From: Clostridium acetobutylicum ATCC 824
Lineage (GTDB): Bacteria > Bacillota > Clostridia > Clostridiales > Clostridiaceae
Assembly: GCF_000008765.1 (NCBI RefSeq)
Contig: NC_003030.1
Coordinates: 2,018,001 to 2,082,000 of the forward strand
Reading direction: 5' to 3'
DNA length: 64,000 bases
Below, piece by piece: positions 1-9,300 of this stretch (within the stretch, counting starts at the first letter, position 1; every line of letters starts with the position of its first letter). Under the pieces are notes generated by a model, which was given only the letters and a program-made list of their open reading frames with translations, was not told where the DNA came from and searched no databases. Made by a program: the position numbers and the translations under genes.

Positions 1-63
1 GGTTAAGGTTTGGTGACATTTTAGATGTTACTCCCAACCCTTCTAAAAAAGTATCTACAAAAT

Positions 64-92
64 AGAGAGCATAAGCTCTCCTCTTTTTTCTA
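64..92 (+). terminator. Rho-independent terminator
   Basis: The arms GAGAGC and GCTCTC enclose an ATAA loop and are followed by CTCTTTTTTC. It would end a plus-strand transcript entering from the left of the window. Confidence 0.7.
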
Positions 93-108
93 TTAGTAAT
101 TTAAAGAA

Positions 109-1335
109 GTGAGGATATTGAAAGAATATAAATTTGTGAATGAAACTTCTATTCAAAAAGGGATAGATTTCTCTTTAATAACATTAGGCTTAATCGTGCT
201 ATTATATGGTTTTACACAGTCCGTACCATTTTGTAGCATTTTCACATTATTAGGTGGTACTATAGGCTATAAATTGCATTTAAGTAAGTCATACAAACTA
301 TATAAGGTTATCAAACATAATTTGTATGATTTGGTGAAAAACAATAATTTTTATACTATAGAAGAAGATAAAGTTATATATAGACCAACTATTTTTTATG
401 ATTTTAATGATAGTTTTATAACTATCAAAATACGTCTTGATGGTAGTAAATTTAGAGATAAATATACAAAATTAGAGAAACTATTAGAAGATTTGTTTGT
501 GTTAGAATGTGTTTCTAAAGAAGAACAGCGTGGATATATAATTTACAAGCTAGATAGGACTAATACTAAGCGATTAGATGCAAGTAGCATAAATATGTTA
601 AGCATGGACTATATAGCGATAAATAATAAGCTAAAATGGAATTTTCGTAAGTGCCCGCACGCATTAATAAGTGGTGTTACCGGTAAAGGCAAGACCTACT
701 TTTTGGCATATCTAATTAAGAGTTTTTTACTTATAAATGCGACGATTAAAATAGTAGATCCTAAGATGTCCGACCTATCCTATTTAGAAAAAATATTTGG
801 AAATAATGTTGTAAGTGCTCCGAACAAAATCGCTCAAATTTTAAGGAAAACTGTAGAAGAAATGAATAATAGATACATGGAATTTAAAGAATTAAAGAAC
901 TATGGTTTCGGTAAAGACTATAAAGATTATGGTTATCTACCTATAGTAATTATTTTTGATGAAGTAGCTGCATTTATGGCTTCTACAGACAAAAAAATAT
1001 CTAAGGAAGTTAATGGCTACCTATCAGAGATTATTTTAAAAGGCAGACAGGCAGGTGTTTTTATGATACTCACAACTCAAAGACCAGATGCAGATGTTAT
1101 TCCAACCGATATTCGTGACCAATTGGGCTTAAGAATTGCATTAGGCGAAATGTCAAAGGTTGCGTATACTATGATTTTTGGTTCTGAATTTAACGATTTA
1201 GAGCTTAATTCGTCTACTGTCGGAACAGGCTTTATATACATGAATGGGACTACCAGTAAGCCTGTTAAGTTTGAAAGCCCCTATTTTTCGGCAGATTACA
1301 ATTTTGTTAAGGACGTGTCTTTTCGATTACACTAG
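109..1335 (+). CDS. FtsK/SpoIIIE-like DNA translocase (plasmid/ICE transfer type)
   Basis: This is a predicted membrane-anchored ATPase that pumps or couples DNA. The N-terminus has two hydrophobic segments at about residues 20-56. The ATPase domain has Walker A GVTGKGKT near residue 189, Walker B with IIFDE near 281, and the FtsK-type stretch RQAGVFMILTTQRP. It lacks the long linker and gamma domain of chromosomal FtsK, so it fits the TraB/TcpA-like proteins of conjugative elements. The start is uncertain: GTG at 109 or TTG at 118, since the GTGAGG stretch could serve as ribosome site only for a later start. The next gene encodes a rolling-circle Rep, a pairing typical of integrative plasmids and ICEs. 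Confidence 0.8.
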   Translation: MRILKEYKFVNETSIQKGIDFSLITLGLIVLLYGFTQSVPFCSIFTLLGGTIGYKLHLSKSYKLYKVIKHNLYDLVKNNNFYTIEEDKVIYRPTIFYDFNDSFITIKIRLDGSKFRDKYTKLEKLLEDLFVLECVSKEEQRGYIIYKLDRTNTKRLDASSINMLSMDYIAINNKLKWNFRKCPHALISGVTGKGKTYFLAYLIKSFLLINATIKIVDPKMSDLSYLEKIFGNNVVSAPNKIAQILRKTVEEMNNRYMEFKELKNYGFGKDYKDYGYLPIVIIFDEVAAFMASTDKKISKEVNGYLSEIILKGRQAGVFMILTTQRPDADVIPTDIRDQLGLRIALGEMSKVAYTMIFGSEFNDLELNSSTVGTGFIYMNGTTSKPVKFESPYFSADYNFVKDVSFRLH

Positions 1336-1399
1336 CCAGTAGCATCAAAAATTTTTATAAAATAAAAATAATGGAAAGGTTTTGATGCTACTGGCTAGT
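1331..1399. repeat. 20-bp perfect inverted repeat between ftsK-like and rep genes
   Basis: The left arm ACTAGCCAGTAGCATCAAAA (1331-1350) and its exact complement (1380-1399) are separated by 29 nt. The FtsK-like stop codon lies inside the left arm. No strong T-run follows, so a simple terminator is not the best reading. An origin or cruciform element for the downstream Rep is possible, but no canonical pC194/pUB110 nick site was found nearby. Nothing else is seen in 1400-1480. Confidence 0.8.
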
Positions 1400-1494
1400 A
1401 ATCTTTTAATATACTCGATACTTATACAAACATCCGTAATAATGGCTTAAATAAAGGGATTGCAGACTTAATATGCTTCTAGGGGGCATGAATA

Positions 1495-2583
1495 GTGGAT
1501 TTTGAGAATGAAACATTAGAAAAAATGGAGCAAAAAAGAATTGACTATAATCGCAAATATGCTAACTGGTATAAGCAAATGAGTAAAGATATGCAGCAAG
1601 AAAAACATTTAGCATATGCAGAAACTTTAAAAAAGAAGGGTGAGAGAATAAAGAGCTGTATGAATATATGGCTTTGGGACATATACCGTAAAAACAAATT
1701 ACTGGATCTACAAAAAGTTAATAGGTGCATGAATAACCGTTTTTGCCCTAACTGTAGAAAATTCAATCTATCATGCGCCATACACAATTTAAAAAAGCCT
1801 TTGAATGATTTGTTATTAGATGGATATTACCCTTACTTGGTTACTCTTACAATCCCCAACGTTTTAGGAAAAGAATTAAAAAGAACAATAGAAAAAATGA
1901 ATAAAGCTTTTAAAAAACTTTTTGGTGCTTATTCTTATGACTTGCAGGGCAAAACTACAAAAGGCTTTAAGGATAGATTAATATGTTTTGAAGGTGCTTT
2001 AAAGGTACTGGAGATAACTTATAACGAAGAAAGCAATACCTATCATCCGCATTTCCACTGCCTGTTTTTTTCGCAACAATATGACCAGGAACTTTTTATA
2101 AAAAACACTCCTGGAGAATTTAGCAACAAAAGAAATTCTTATAACTTCTATTCTCTATTAGATATACAGATCATGAAATTGTGGACTATGTACTTTAAAG
2201 AAATAAGGGTTAATGAGAAAAACTATAATAATACCAAACTCCAGGATTGTTTTATATGTGACATAAGAGAAATGGACTCTGCTGGTATTGTTGAAGTATT
2301 AAAATACACATTTAAAGATACGGATATTAAGAGCTATGATGTTTTTAAAAACATAGAACTCGCTATTAGTAATAAACGCATACGTCAGGGATATGGAATT
2401 TTGTACAATCTAAAATTAGAAGATGATGCGGATGGTGAAAAATTGAGCCTTGAAGAATTCTTAAACGAATCGGAAGTTCCTTCTCTCTTAGTTGTTCGTG
2501 AAATAAAAGAATTACTTACTTCGTATAGAGACTATAAAAAAATATCTAGAAGTAAAGTTCATGAAGATATAATTAAAATTTAG
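1495..2583 (+). CDS. Rolling-circle replication initiator, HUH family (Rep_1-like)
   Basis: Rep proteins of this family nick a double-strand origin and stay covalently bound through a tyrosine. Visible motifs are LVTLTIPN near residue 115, the metal-binding HPHFHCLF near 184, and KYTFKD near 270, which holds the likely nicking tyrosine. A cysteine group (CMNNRFCPNC) near residue 80 may bind zinc. The GTG start at 1495 sits 8 nt after AGGGGG; an ATG at 1488 is out of frame. With the upstream FtsK-like protein it forms a replication/transfer pair resembling AICE-type or ICE modules. Confidence 0.8.
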   Translation: MDFENETLEKMEQKRIDYNRKYANWYKQMSKDMQQEKHLAYAETLKKKGERIKSCMNIWLWDIYRKNKLLDLQKVNRCMNNRFCPNCRKFNLSCAIHNLKKPLNDLLLDGYYPYLVTLTIPNVLGKELKRTIEKMNKAFKKLFGAYSYDLQGKTTKGFKDRLICFEGALKVLEITYNEESNTYHPHFHCLFFSQQYDQELFIKNTPGEFSNKRNSYNFYSLLDIQIMKLWTMYFKEIRVNEKNYNNTKLQDCFICDIREMDSAGIVEVLKYTFKDTDIKSYDVFKNIELAISNKRIRQGYGILYNLKLEDDADGEKLSLEEFLNESEVPSLLVVREIKELLTSYRDYKKISRSKVHEDIIKI

Positions 2584-2622
2584 CATATAACATAAAAATG
2601 TATATAAAATACTTTAAAGTAA

Positions 2623-2652
2623 AAGGAGTCTATTTTTTAAATAAGCTCCTTA
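2623..2652 (-). terminator. Terminator of the leftmost minus-strand operon
   Basis: On the minus strand AAGGAG pairs with CTCCTT, followed by TTTT. It lies just beyond the stop of the 58-residue gene and separates it from the plus-strand rep gene. Confidence 0.5.
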
Positions 2653-2826
2653 ATGTATTTTATTTAAAGATACTAAATTATTTATAAGTGCATTATTTAC
2701 CATAACGTCAATTCTTTTTTTTGTTGTGTCATCAGAAATTTTTTTTATAAAACCGATAGTGCTTATAAGAACTCTTACAAAATTCTTAACAATTGTATAT
2801 TTAATTACTTTTATTATTTTATTCAT
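2650..2826 (-). CDS. Small protein of unknown function (58 aa)
   Basis: A short basic protein starts at ATG 2826 after AGAGGTAG and ends at TAA 2650. It begins MNKIIKVIKYTIVKNFVRVL and has a hydrophobic amphipathic N-terminal half. It lies 14 nt after the 344-residue gene and is probably cotranscribed with it. No family is recognised. Confidence 0.6.
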   Translation of the reverse strand: MNKIIKVIKYTIVKNFVRVLISTIGFIKKISDDTTKKRIDVMVNNALINNLVSLNKIH

Positions 2827-2840
2827 AATACTACCTCTTT

Positions 2841-3875
2841 TTAATTATACTTTTCTAGTCTAGGAGTATCTATGTATTTATCACTTGCGCTCTCAAGAAC
2901 CGCTTGAGATATTTCTTTTCCAAGATCATATACATTTTCACCTATAGAAATTTTATTATTTCTTGTTGTTAGTTTATATGTATCCAAGCAAAGTGCATCC
3001 AAATTTTGTTTTAACACTTTCTTAGCTTCTTCGGTATTAATCCCATGTTTTTCACATAGTTCTGTTAATTTCAAGTTTTCTTTTAATGCATTTATTTTAT
3101 TGCTTTGTCCTTTTAGTTTGCCTTCATTCGTATAATTTCTATATATAAATCCAACTGCTCTGTTTAGCCAATCTTCAATAAAAGCCATTACTTTAGAGTT
3201 TCCAAATATCTTTTCATACCAAGATCCTGATTCTATTTTTATAGGCATTAATTTATATTCGCTTGCAGAAACATTAAATATTGCACAGACTCTTTCATAT
3301 ATACTATTTATAATTATCATATAATTAGCCATTTCACCAAGTTCAATTTGGGTCCTATACATTCTGATAGCTAGTGTTGCACTTTCCTCATATACACATT
3401 CATTACTTTCTATAGCTGAATTAATATTGTTTAAAAAGTCATTCTTATAAAAAATATTATCTATTTCTTTTACAGCTGTATCAATTGATTTTATAAAACT
3501 CTCTATTTGTTGTACGGCTATACTTGGCATATTACTGAAATTATATATCCAATTTGAGCAATTCTCTATTGAATTAAGCAACTTACTTGCTTTATCCTTT
3601 TTCACTTGATATATTTCATTAATCACTTTCCCAATTTCCATTAAATTTACTTTTCTCGCTTCTACTTGAATACAAGCCACCATATTTGTAACTTGGTTTT
3701 TAGCACTTTCTACATTACTAGCATTAACACCACTAGTAATAGTACCATCTAAAATATATGTATATGCTTCAATATACTTTGCCTTAACTTGTAAAATTTG
3801 GTTTTTAAATTCTAATAAATACTTGCTCTTCTCAGCTAATTCGTTATAATAATTCACTACATCTTTAAAAATCAT
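2841..3875 (-). CDS. Unknown helical prophage protein (344 aa), possible lysogenic-conversion gene
   Basis: No known domain is recognised. The protein is almost entirely predicted alpha-helix, with repeated charged and asparagine-rich segments and no membrane segment or signal peptide. The ATG at 3875 follows TAGGGGT. It lies beyond the lysis genes, the usual place for genes expressed from a lysogen, separated from the holin gene by a hairpin and a divergent small-RNA-like unit. A 58-residue gene follows in the same direction. Confidence 0.75.
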   Translation of the reverse strand: MIFKDVVNYYNELAEKSKYLLEFKNQILQVKAKYIEAYTYILDGTITSGVNASNVESAKNQVTNMVACIQVEARKVNLMEIGKVINEIYQVKKDKASKLLNSIENCSNWIYNFSNMPSIAVQQIESFIKSIDTAVKEIDNIFYKNDFLNNINSAIESNECVYEESATLAIRMYRTQIELGEMANYMIIINSIYERVCAIFNVSASEYKLMPIKIESGSWYEKIFGNSKVMAFIEDWLNRAVGFIYRNYTNEGKLKGQSNKINALKENLKLTELCEKHGINTEEAKKVLKQNLDALCLDTYKLTTRNNKISIGENVYDLGKEISQAVLESASDKYIDTPRLEKYN

Positions 3876-3895
3876 TCATTATACCCCTATCGTTC

Positions 3896-3924
3896 TTGTA
3901 TTCTTATTTAAAATACTTTATAAT
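3896..3924 (+). promoter_or_regulatory. Sigma-A-type promoter, plus strand
   Basis: TTGTAT, a 17-nt spacer, then TATAAT. It points away from the 344-residue gene and into a region without a protein-coding frame on this strand. Confidence 0.6.
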
Positions 3925-3930
3925 AGAAGT

Positions 3931-4000
3931 ATCAATTTAAGAATACGTTTGTTTTAAGAAATCACTGGTAATTGGTAGTTAGAGTGATTTCTTTTTTTAT
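3931..4000 (+). ncRNA. Candidate ~65-nt small RNA with its own promoter and terminator
   Basis: A good plus-strand promoter at 3896-3924 is followed by about 30 nt, then a hairpin (AAATCACT 3959-3966 with AGTGATTT 3983-3990) and CTTTTTTT. The unit has no start codon with a ribosome site. It is antisense to the presumed leader of the 344-residue gene, so it could regulate that gene or another target. Inferred from sequence signals only. Confidence 0.5.
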
Positions 4001-4043
4001 TGTAAAACTTTTTGTAAAAAAGAGCAAGCACTCATGCAATCCA

Positions 4044-4083
4044 GATAGTCCCTTAAATAGCATTTGCCATTTAAGGGACTATC
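4044..4083. terminator. 15-bp perfect hairpin after the lysis operon
   Basis: GATAGTCCCTTAAAT (4044-4058) is exactly complementary to 4069-4083 with a 10-nt loop. It lies just past the holin stop codon. There is no clear T-run on the minus strand, so it may act as an RNA stabiliser or weak terminator at the end of the late transcript. Confidence 0.6.
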
Positions 4084-4094
4084 CATTATATTAA

Positions 4095-4658
4095 TTATTT
4101 TATGGTGCTTAATACTGTATTTAGCTTATTAGTTAACTCTACATTTTTATTTGCTAACTCTGTATTGTTAGCCTGTAATTGTGCCTTTTCTGTGGTTAAC
4201 TGAGTTATTTGAGTTTGTAACGTATTTTGTTCTTGAACCTTCTTTTCTGTATCCGTCTTTGAGTCATATATAGTCTGCTCTAGTACTGCATCTATAAATA
4301 TATCTAAAGATGGAGTCTCGCTTATGTTAGCTATTTTTAGTCCTGCTGATATAAGTTTTTTAGCATTATCTTTTCTTTGATCTGCCGGTAACTGTGATGA
4401 TATATATAATTGTTTTGTTCCCATGACAGATTTATATACTATTTTATCAATTGTATCTAATAAATTTAATGTTCTGTTATTAGGCGCTAAAGACTCAGCT
4501 GCTCTTATTGCAGTTCCAACATCTCCGGCCACTGTTTGTGCTCCGTCTAAAACGGTGCCTGTTTTAAATCCCTTCTTTTTTAAGTACGCAAATACATACC
4601 CAGCTCCACACACTCCTAAAATTATTACCATTGCAATTATAAAATTATATTTTTCCAT
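4095..4658 (-). CDS. Phage holin, LLH-like family
   Basis: One N-terminal membrane segment (FIIAMVIILGVCGAGYVFAYL) is followed by a soluble helical region. The last 50 residues form a coiled coil rich in Q, N and T. This layout matches LLH-type holins, which form membrane lesions that let the endolysin out. It is the last gene of the lysis cassette, directly after the GH25 endolysin. The ATG follows GAAGGGAAG, in a start region nearly identical to that of a small tail gene at 11186. Confidence 0.65.
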   Translation of the reverse strand: MEKYNFIIAMVIILGVCGAGYVFAYLKKKGFKTGTVLDGAQTVAGDVGTAIRAAESLAPNNRTLNLLDTIDKIVYKSVMGTKQLYISSQLPADQRKDNAKKLISAGLKIANISETPSLDIFIDAVLEQTIYDSKTDTEKKVQEQNTLQTQITQLTTEKAQLQANNTELANKNVELTNKLNTVLSTIK

Positions 4659-4677
4659 TTATAAAACTTCCCTTCTA

Positions 4678-5733
4678 TTATTTAAATAATTTGTTCCATG
4701 ATTTATTTCCGAATAATCCATCTGTATTTAATCCGTGACCTGACTGCCATGCTTGTACACGACTTGCAGTACCTTTACCATAAATGCCATCAAAGCTAAT
4801 ACCCATATTGTACTGAATAACACGAGTAGGTATTCTATGAATATAAGGTCTGCCGCATAAATCTTTTCCATAAATCTGTTGTATTGCATTTACACATTGT
4901 TGTCCCCAAATGCCATCTATTTTTAAACCACAGACTTGTTGAAATACTCTAATTTGTTGTGTAGTTGCATTACCTTGTATTCCATCTATAGTAAGGTTAC
5001 TAGAATAAAGTACTGTATTTAACTGTTGTTGAATTATCTTAACTGGATTAGTTTCTTGTACCGCTGTAGTTACTTGTGGTGCTTGTCCCGTAAAGATACT
5101 ATCATTAAAATAATCTAAATCCACATCCCCAATAACACCTGACAAACTTCCACTTTCTGAATACTGCCATGAAACCAAATTAGGATATTGTTGAGGTTGT
5201 TTGCCATAAGAAGCAAGCCATAAAGGAACATTAGGAACATGTCCTTGTAGATATTCATAATAGAAGCTTAACCCTGTGTAAATTCCTATTTTATAACCTT
5301 GGCTCTGTACATAAGATATAAACTTATTTGTATAGTCTATAGCCTGTTGCTTTGTCCAATTCGGTTGATTTTCTATGTCTAGCCATAAACAGGTATCCAT
5401 TTTTAGCCCTTGTATCCTAGATAAGAAATGTTGTGCTTCAGCTACAGGATTGGCAGAATTATTTGCAAAATGATAATACCCAATTTTAAGTCCTGCATTA
5501 GTTATTTTAGGATACCTATAATTAAGTAAACTATCATTGTGGTATAGTCCCTGCGTAGCCTTTTGTATAACTACAGAAACCCCACTATCTTTAACTTGTT
5601 GCCAGTCCTGTATATTGTCATATTCGTATATATCAATACCTTTATAGATTGTGGCGTGTACATTTAAAGGTATAAAAAAAGTAGCAGATACAAAAGTAAA
5701 TGCTACTAATAAAGTTTCTATTCGATTTTTCAA
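4678..5733 (-). CDS. Endolysin: GH25 lysozyme with C-terminal peptidoglycan-binding repeats
   Basis: Predicted muramidase that cuts N-acetylmuramyl bonds at host lysis. The TTG start at 5733 follows GAAAGGATG and gives an export signal of about 27 residues ending VHA. The GH25 domain spans about residues 29-215, with GIDIYEYDN, the catalytic-type LWLDIENQP, and WQYS. Two peptidoglycan-binding_1-like units follow (about 225-345), each with a DGI(Q/W/Y)G motif. A longer upstream frame overlaps the XhlA-like gene and lacks a ribosome site, so the shorter start is preferred. A secreted endolysin implies the holin may depolarise the membrane rather than form the only exit. Confidence 0.9.
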   Translation of the reverse strand: MKNRIETLLVAFTFVSATFFIPLNVHATIYKGIDIYEYDNIQDWQQVKDSGVSVVIQKATQGLYHNDSLLNYRYPKITNAGLKIGYYHFANNSANPVAEAQHFLSRIQGLKMDTCLWLDIENQPNWTKQQAIDYTNKFISYVQSQGYKIGIYTGLSFYYEYLQGHVPNVPLWLASYGKQPQQYPNLVSWQYSESGSLSGVIGDVDLDYFNDSIFTGQAPQVTTAVQETNPVKIIQQQLNTVLYSSNLTIDGIQGNATTQQIRVFQQVCGLKIDGIWGQQCVNAIQQIYGKDLCGRPYIHRIPTRVIQYNMGISFDGIYGKGTASRVQAWQSGHGLNTDGLFGNKSWNKLFK

Positions 5734-5750
5734 TTTTATTACATCCTTTC

Positions 5751-6008
5751 TTACTTTATTTTTATTAAATATCCTAAAACAAAAAGGGTTATGGTAACTA
5801 ATATACCAAAACCCCATTTGAGAGTATTTACTAAGCTTTTTAACTGTTCACATAGATTTTCAACTTTTTCATCTACAGCTGATGACCTTCTCTCCAATTT
5901 TTTAAGTCTGTCGCTGTGATCATTCAGCCTTACATTATGCAAATTAATTTTCTCGTCAATAACCTTGTGCCTTTCTTCGCAAAGCTTTGCATCATAATTT
6001 TCACTCAT
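5751..6008 (-). CDS. XhlA-like haemolysin/lysis accessory protein
   Basis: An 85-residue protein with a charged coiled-coil N-terminal half and one C-terminal membrane segment (GFGILVTITLFVLGYLIKI). This is the layout of XhlA of PBSX, which helps host lysis with the holin. The ATG at 6008 follows AGAGGTGATTGAA; a GTG 9 nt upstream is inside the ribosome site. It immediately precedes the endolysin. Confidence 0.75.
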   Translation of the reverse strand: MSENYDAKLCEERHKVIDEKINLHNVRLNDHSDRLKKLERRSSAVDEKVENLCEQLKSLVNTLKWGFGILVTITLFVLGYLIKIK

Positions 6009-6019
6009 TTCAATCACCT

Positions 6020-6286
6020 CTAAAATATTACATACCCCATGCTTTTAGCTTTTGTTTTTACAGCTGTTTCAAATTTTAAATATTGTTGTGCAGGTGTCTC
6101 TCCTTCTGTATTTACTGCATTTGCTTGAGTAAGTAGTTGCTTGTTCGTTACATTTACTGTTATACCATTGAAAATCATAGCTGTTGGTTCTAAATTACTA
6201 CAGTTCAAATAAGCCACAATAACATCTTTGCCATTATCACTTACTGTAATAGTTGCACTCATGTTTTGGCTCTCTACTATATCCAT
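6020..6286 (-). CDS. Small phage protein of unknown function (88 aa), tail-associated
   Basis: A beta-rich acidic protein starting MDIVESQNMSATITVSDNGK after GAAGGTGC. It lies between the tail fibre and lysis genes. Its composition resembles the 88-residue gene at 10920-11186, which also has an N-terminal beta segment and a C-terminal helix, so they may be distant relatives. No function is assigned. Confidence 0.7.
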   Translation of the reverse strand: MDIVESQNMSATITVSDNGKDVIVAYLNCSNLEPTAMIFNGITVNVTNKQLLTQANAVNTEGETPAQQYLKFETAVKTKAKSMGYVIF

Positions 6287-6315
6287 TTCAGCACCTTCTT
6301 TCTGTATAAAACAAT

Positions 6316-9300
6316 TTAAGCTGTTTTGTTTTGATTTTCTAGCATAAGTATTCGATTTTCTAAACTAATTATCTTACTTTTTAGTTGTTCAACTTTAGCA
6401 TCTTCTTCTTGTATACTTTTACTTAAATAAGGGATAATCATATCGTCTCTTGGTTGCATAATGACTGTCCCGTTTTTCTGTGGTACAGATAATACTAACG
6501 CTGGATTAATAGCATATAGCTCTTGAGAAACATATCCTAGTTCTTGATGCCTGCCATCTTCCTTCCAATGAAACTGCCTGTGCTTAAATCTATTTATAAT
6601 GTCCAAAGCATTTTCTGTACTATCTGCAATTGCATATTTAAAACTAATATCAGAGTTCCACACATTTATACCGTATAGGTGATCCACATTAGCAACTTCC
6701 ATATAAGCACCATTGGAACCATTATGCATCCTTATATAATTTATAAACCCATCGCTTTGAGTTTGCACTAAATTACCTGGATTATTTATGTTGTAATTAT
6801 GCAAATCCATATTACCATTAAAATTTATTGGATATTGTTTTAATTGACTAATTGTAATTAAGCTTACAGCTCTTCCTGCACTTCCAACAAAATTGCCTAA
6901 ATATAACTCGTCTCCATTGTCTGAATAGACAGCAACACCAAGGTGTCCATCATCACTCTCAGATGCTGTTAATGATCCGACAAAATTACCACTGCTTTTC
7001 CAGTCATAGCAATTAAATGCGTTGTTACGAATATCCGTTGATATTTGTCCATTCGAATCATATTGAGATAAGGTACCTCTCATATTTAAATCTCCATTGG
7101 AATCCGTATTAAATACAATATTGCCAGATTTATTTTTAATTTCTATTCCTCCGTTTCCAATATGTAACCCAGCGCCATCTATTTGAATCATAGCTGAATT
7201 AATTTGATTAAATGCATATTGTACCGAGGTTGGGTTCTGTTGTATTGTACTTATTACACCATTTACATCTACTTTAGTGCTTATAAGATTCGCTTGTTGA
7301 CTTATAGTACTAGTATTTTGATCAATTTGTTTTTGTATATCGTCTAAATTATATACAAAACTGCTAGGAGCTTTAGTACCTTCTACGAGCACAACATTTC
7401 CAATACTCGTTAGGTAACCACTCCTCCATACTTGAGCTGTTCCGCCATGAGCGAAATCTACGGCTACGAAACTTGCCGGAGTTGTGAAGGTAAAAGATTG
7501 TGGTGTATTAGGCTTTGAATAATCGTAATCAAACTTAGTAGTGCCTATGCAGTTTTTATTACTGTCATAGTACTCCATTTGATTATAAACCCCATTAACG
7601 CTTTCCTTTGAAGAATTAAATACTATTGTATAAGTTGTATTTGGCTCTAATATATCAGTTAGTTCCTGTGAAATTCCCGAGTTATAAATTTGATGTCCTA
7701 TATATAGTGTTCCAGTAAGAATATATGGGCCTTGCCCTTGCTCGCCATAAATCTCAGGGTTGCCCCAAAAGCCCCAATAGTTCGGGGCTGTAGTACTCCC
7801 TGGAATTGCACCTTTTAAAAAGTTTCCATTGTGAATTAAATTGTTTATTCCTATGTTTATATTCCCAATAGAAGCTTCAATATCAGTTTCAGAAACCGAA
7901 CTTGTTATCTTACCATGATTAGCCTGTATAAATGTTTGTATATCTTTAAAGCTACTATAATTATCTGTAGTGTCCCAAGTTTGTGTGTTTAAATTAAATC
8001 CTATAGCGTTGGCAGTTTCTGTTACTTGTGATGATACAGAACTAATTGAACTTTCAATATCTAATGGACTAGGGCTCCAATCTGTAGTCTTGTTACCTTT
8101 TTCTAGCTTTAAAGAGTTTAAATAAACTAAACCATTCATTGAGAAATCTATATTCAAGTTAGCTGTTTTAAAGGCAGAATTAAATTTAATTGGATAAACG
8201 TACTTTTTCCATACTCCCTGAGTTAATTGGCTCGAAACTATATCGCCCACTTGAGCCCAAGTGTCGAGTAAGTTATTTGACGTATCATACTGAGGAAAAT
8301 ATATTCTCAAGTCACTTGTGAATTTGGATAAATCAGGGCACATTAAGTAAAAACTTAATACATAAGTTTCTCCTGGAATAACTTGATTAGAAAGATTTTG
8401 AGATATTCCACCATAAACATTCGAAGTAGCACCCGTTATATTTATACATACAGAATTATTTTGGTTATACTTGTTGTCTGTTGATACTGTTGCACACCCT
8501 TGAACCCCTGTTACGCCCCAATGGTCTAACCCATTGAAGGCAGTATTTCTTAATACATTTGTTCCTCCAATTTGCATGTTATCTAAGTTTTCTGTAATAG
8601 AACTAAACCTAGCACTCAAAGTTTGGTTGTCTACTGTTATACTGCTACCATCTATTTTAGTAACAGCACCATTGATAGAAGTTACAACCTTTTCTATATC
8701 TATCTTCTTAGGATCTAAAGAGTTGTTATCTAACTTTCCATAACCATCTGTAAATCCTTCTTTAGTTATTCCATCTACATCAAAGAGTGTAGTTGTACCA
8801 TTTTTAGCTCTTAGAACCATACCGTAATCGCTCTTATCACCATTAACATCCCCTATACAGATGCGTTCAAAAAGCTTATTACTTGAATCTGTATCAAAAA
8901 ATTGTATTTTCGAACCTGTTATGTTCAAATGATTATCTCCACTTACAACAGTTATAAGTGAAGTATCTAACTTTCCAGAACGTATTAAACTTGCATCAAG
9001 TTCGCTTATTTCAGCACTTCCAATTGCACCTTGCGCTATAATTCCACTACCAGCAGTAATAGTATTAGTCTTTATATTATCAGCGGTTATTATTTGCGAT
9101 TTAAGGGTATTGGTAGTAAGGTCCATAATAGTTCCAACGGATACTTTTAAATTGTCTACATTTGCACTTGCAACATCTAAATTTTTTATAGTTGCATATG
9201 TAGAATCAAGCTTATCAATAAAAGCATGATTTATTTTACTCTCATTTACTGCCTCATCCTGAATATTAGCACTTGTTATTGTAGCTTCTTTTATCTTTGC

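Noticed and set aside
1400-1490. Canonical pC194/pUB110 nick site upstream of rep
   Set aside because: No TTCTTATCTTGATA-like sequence was found in this gap.
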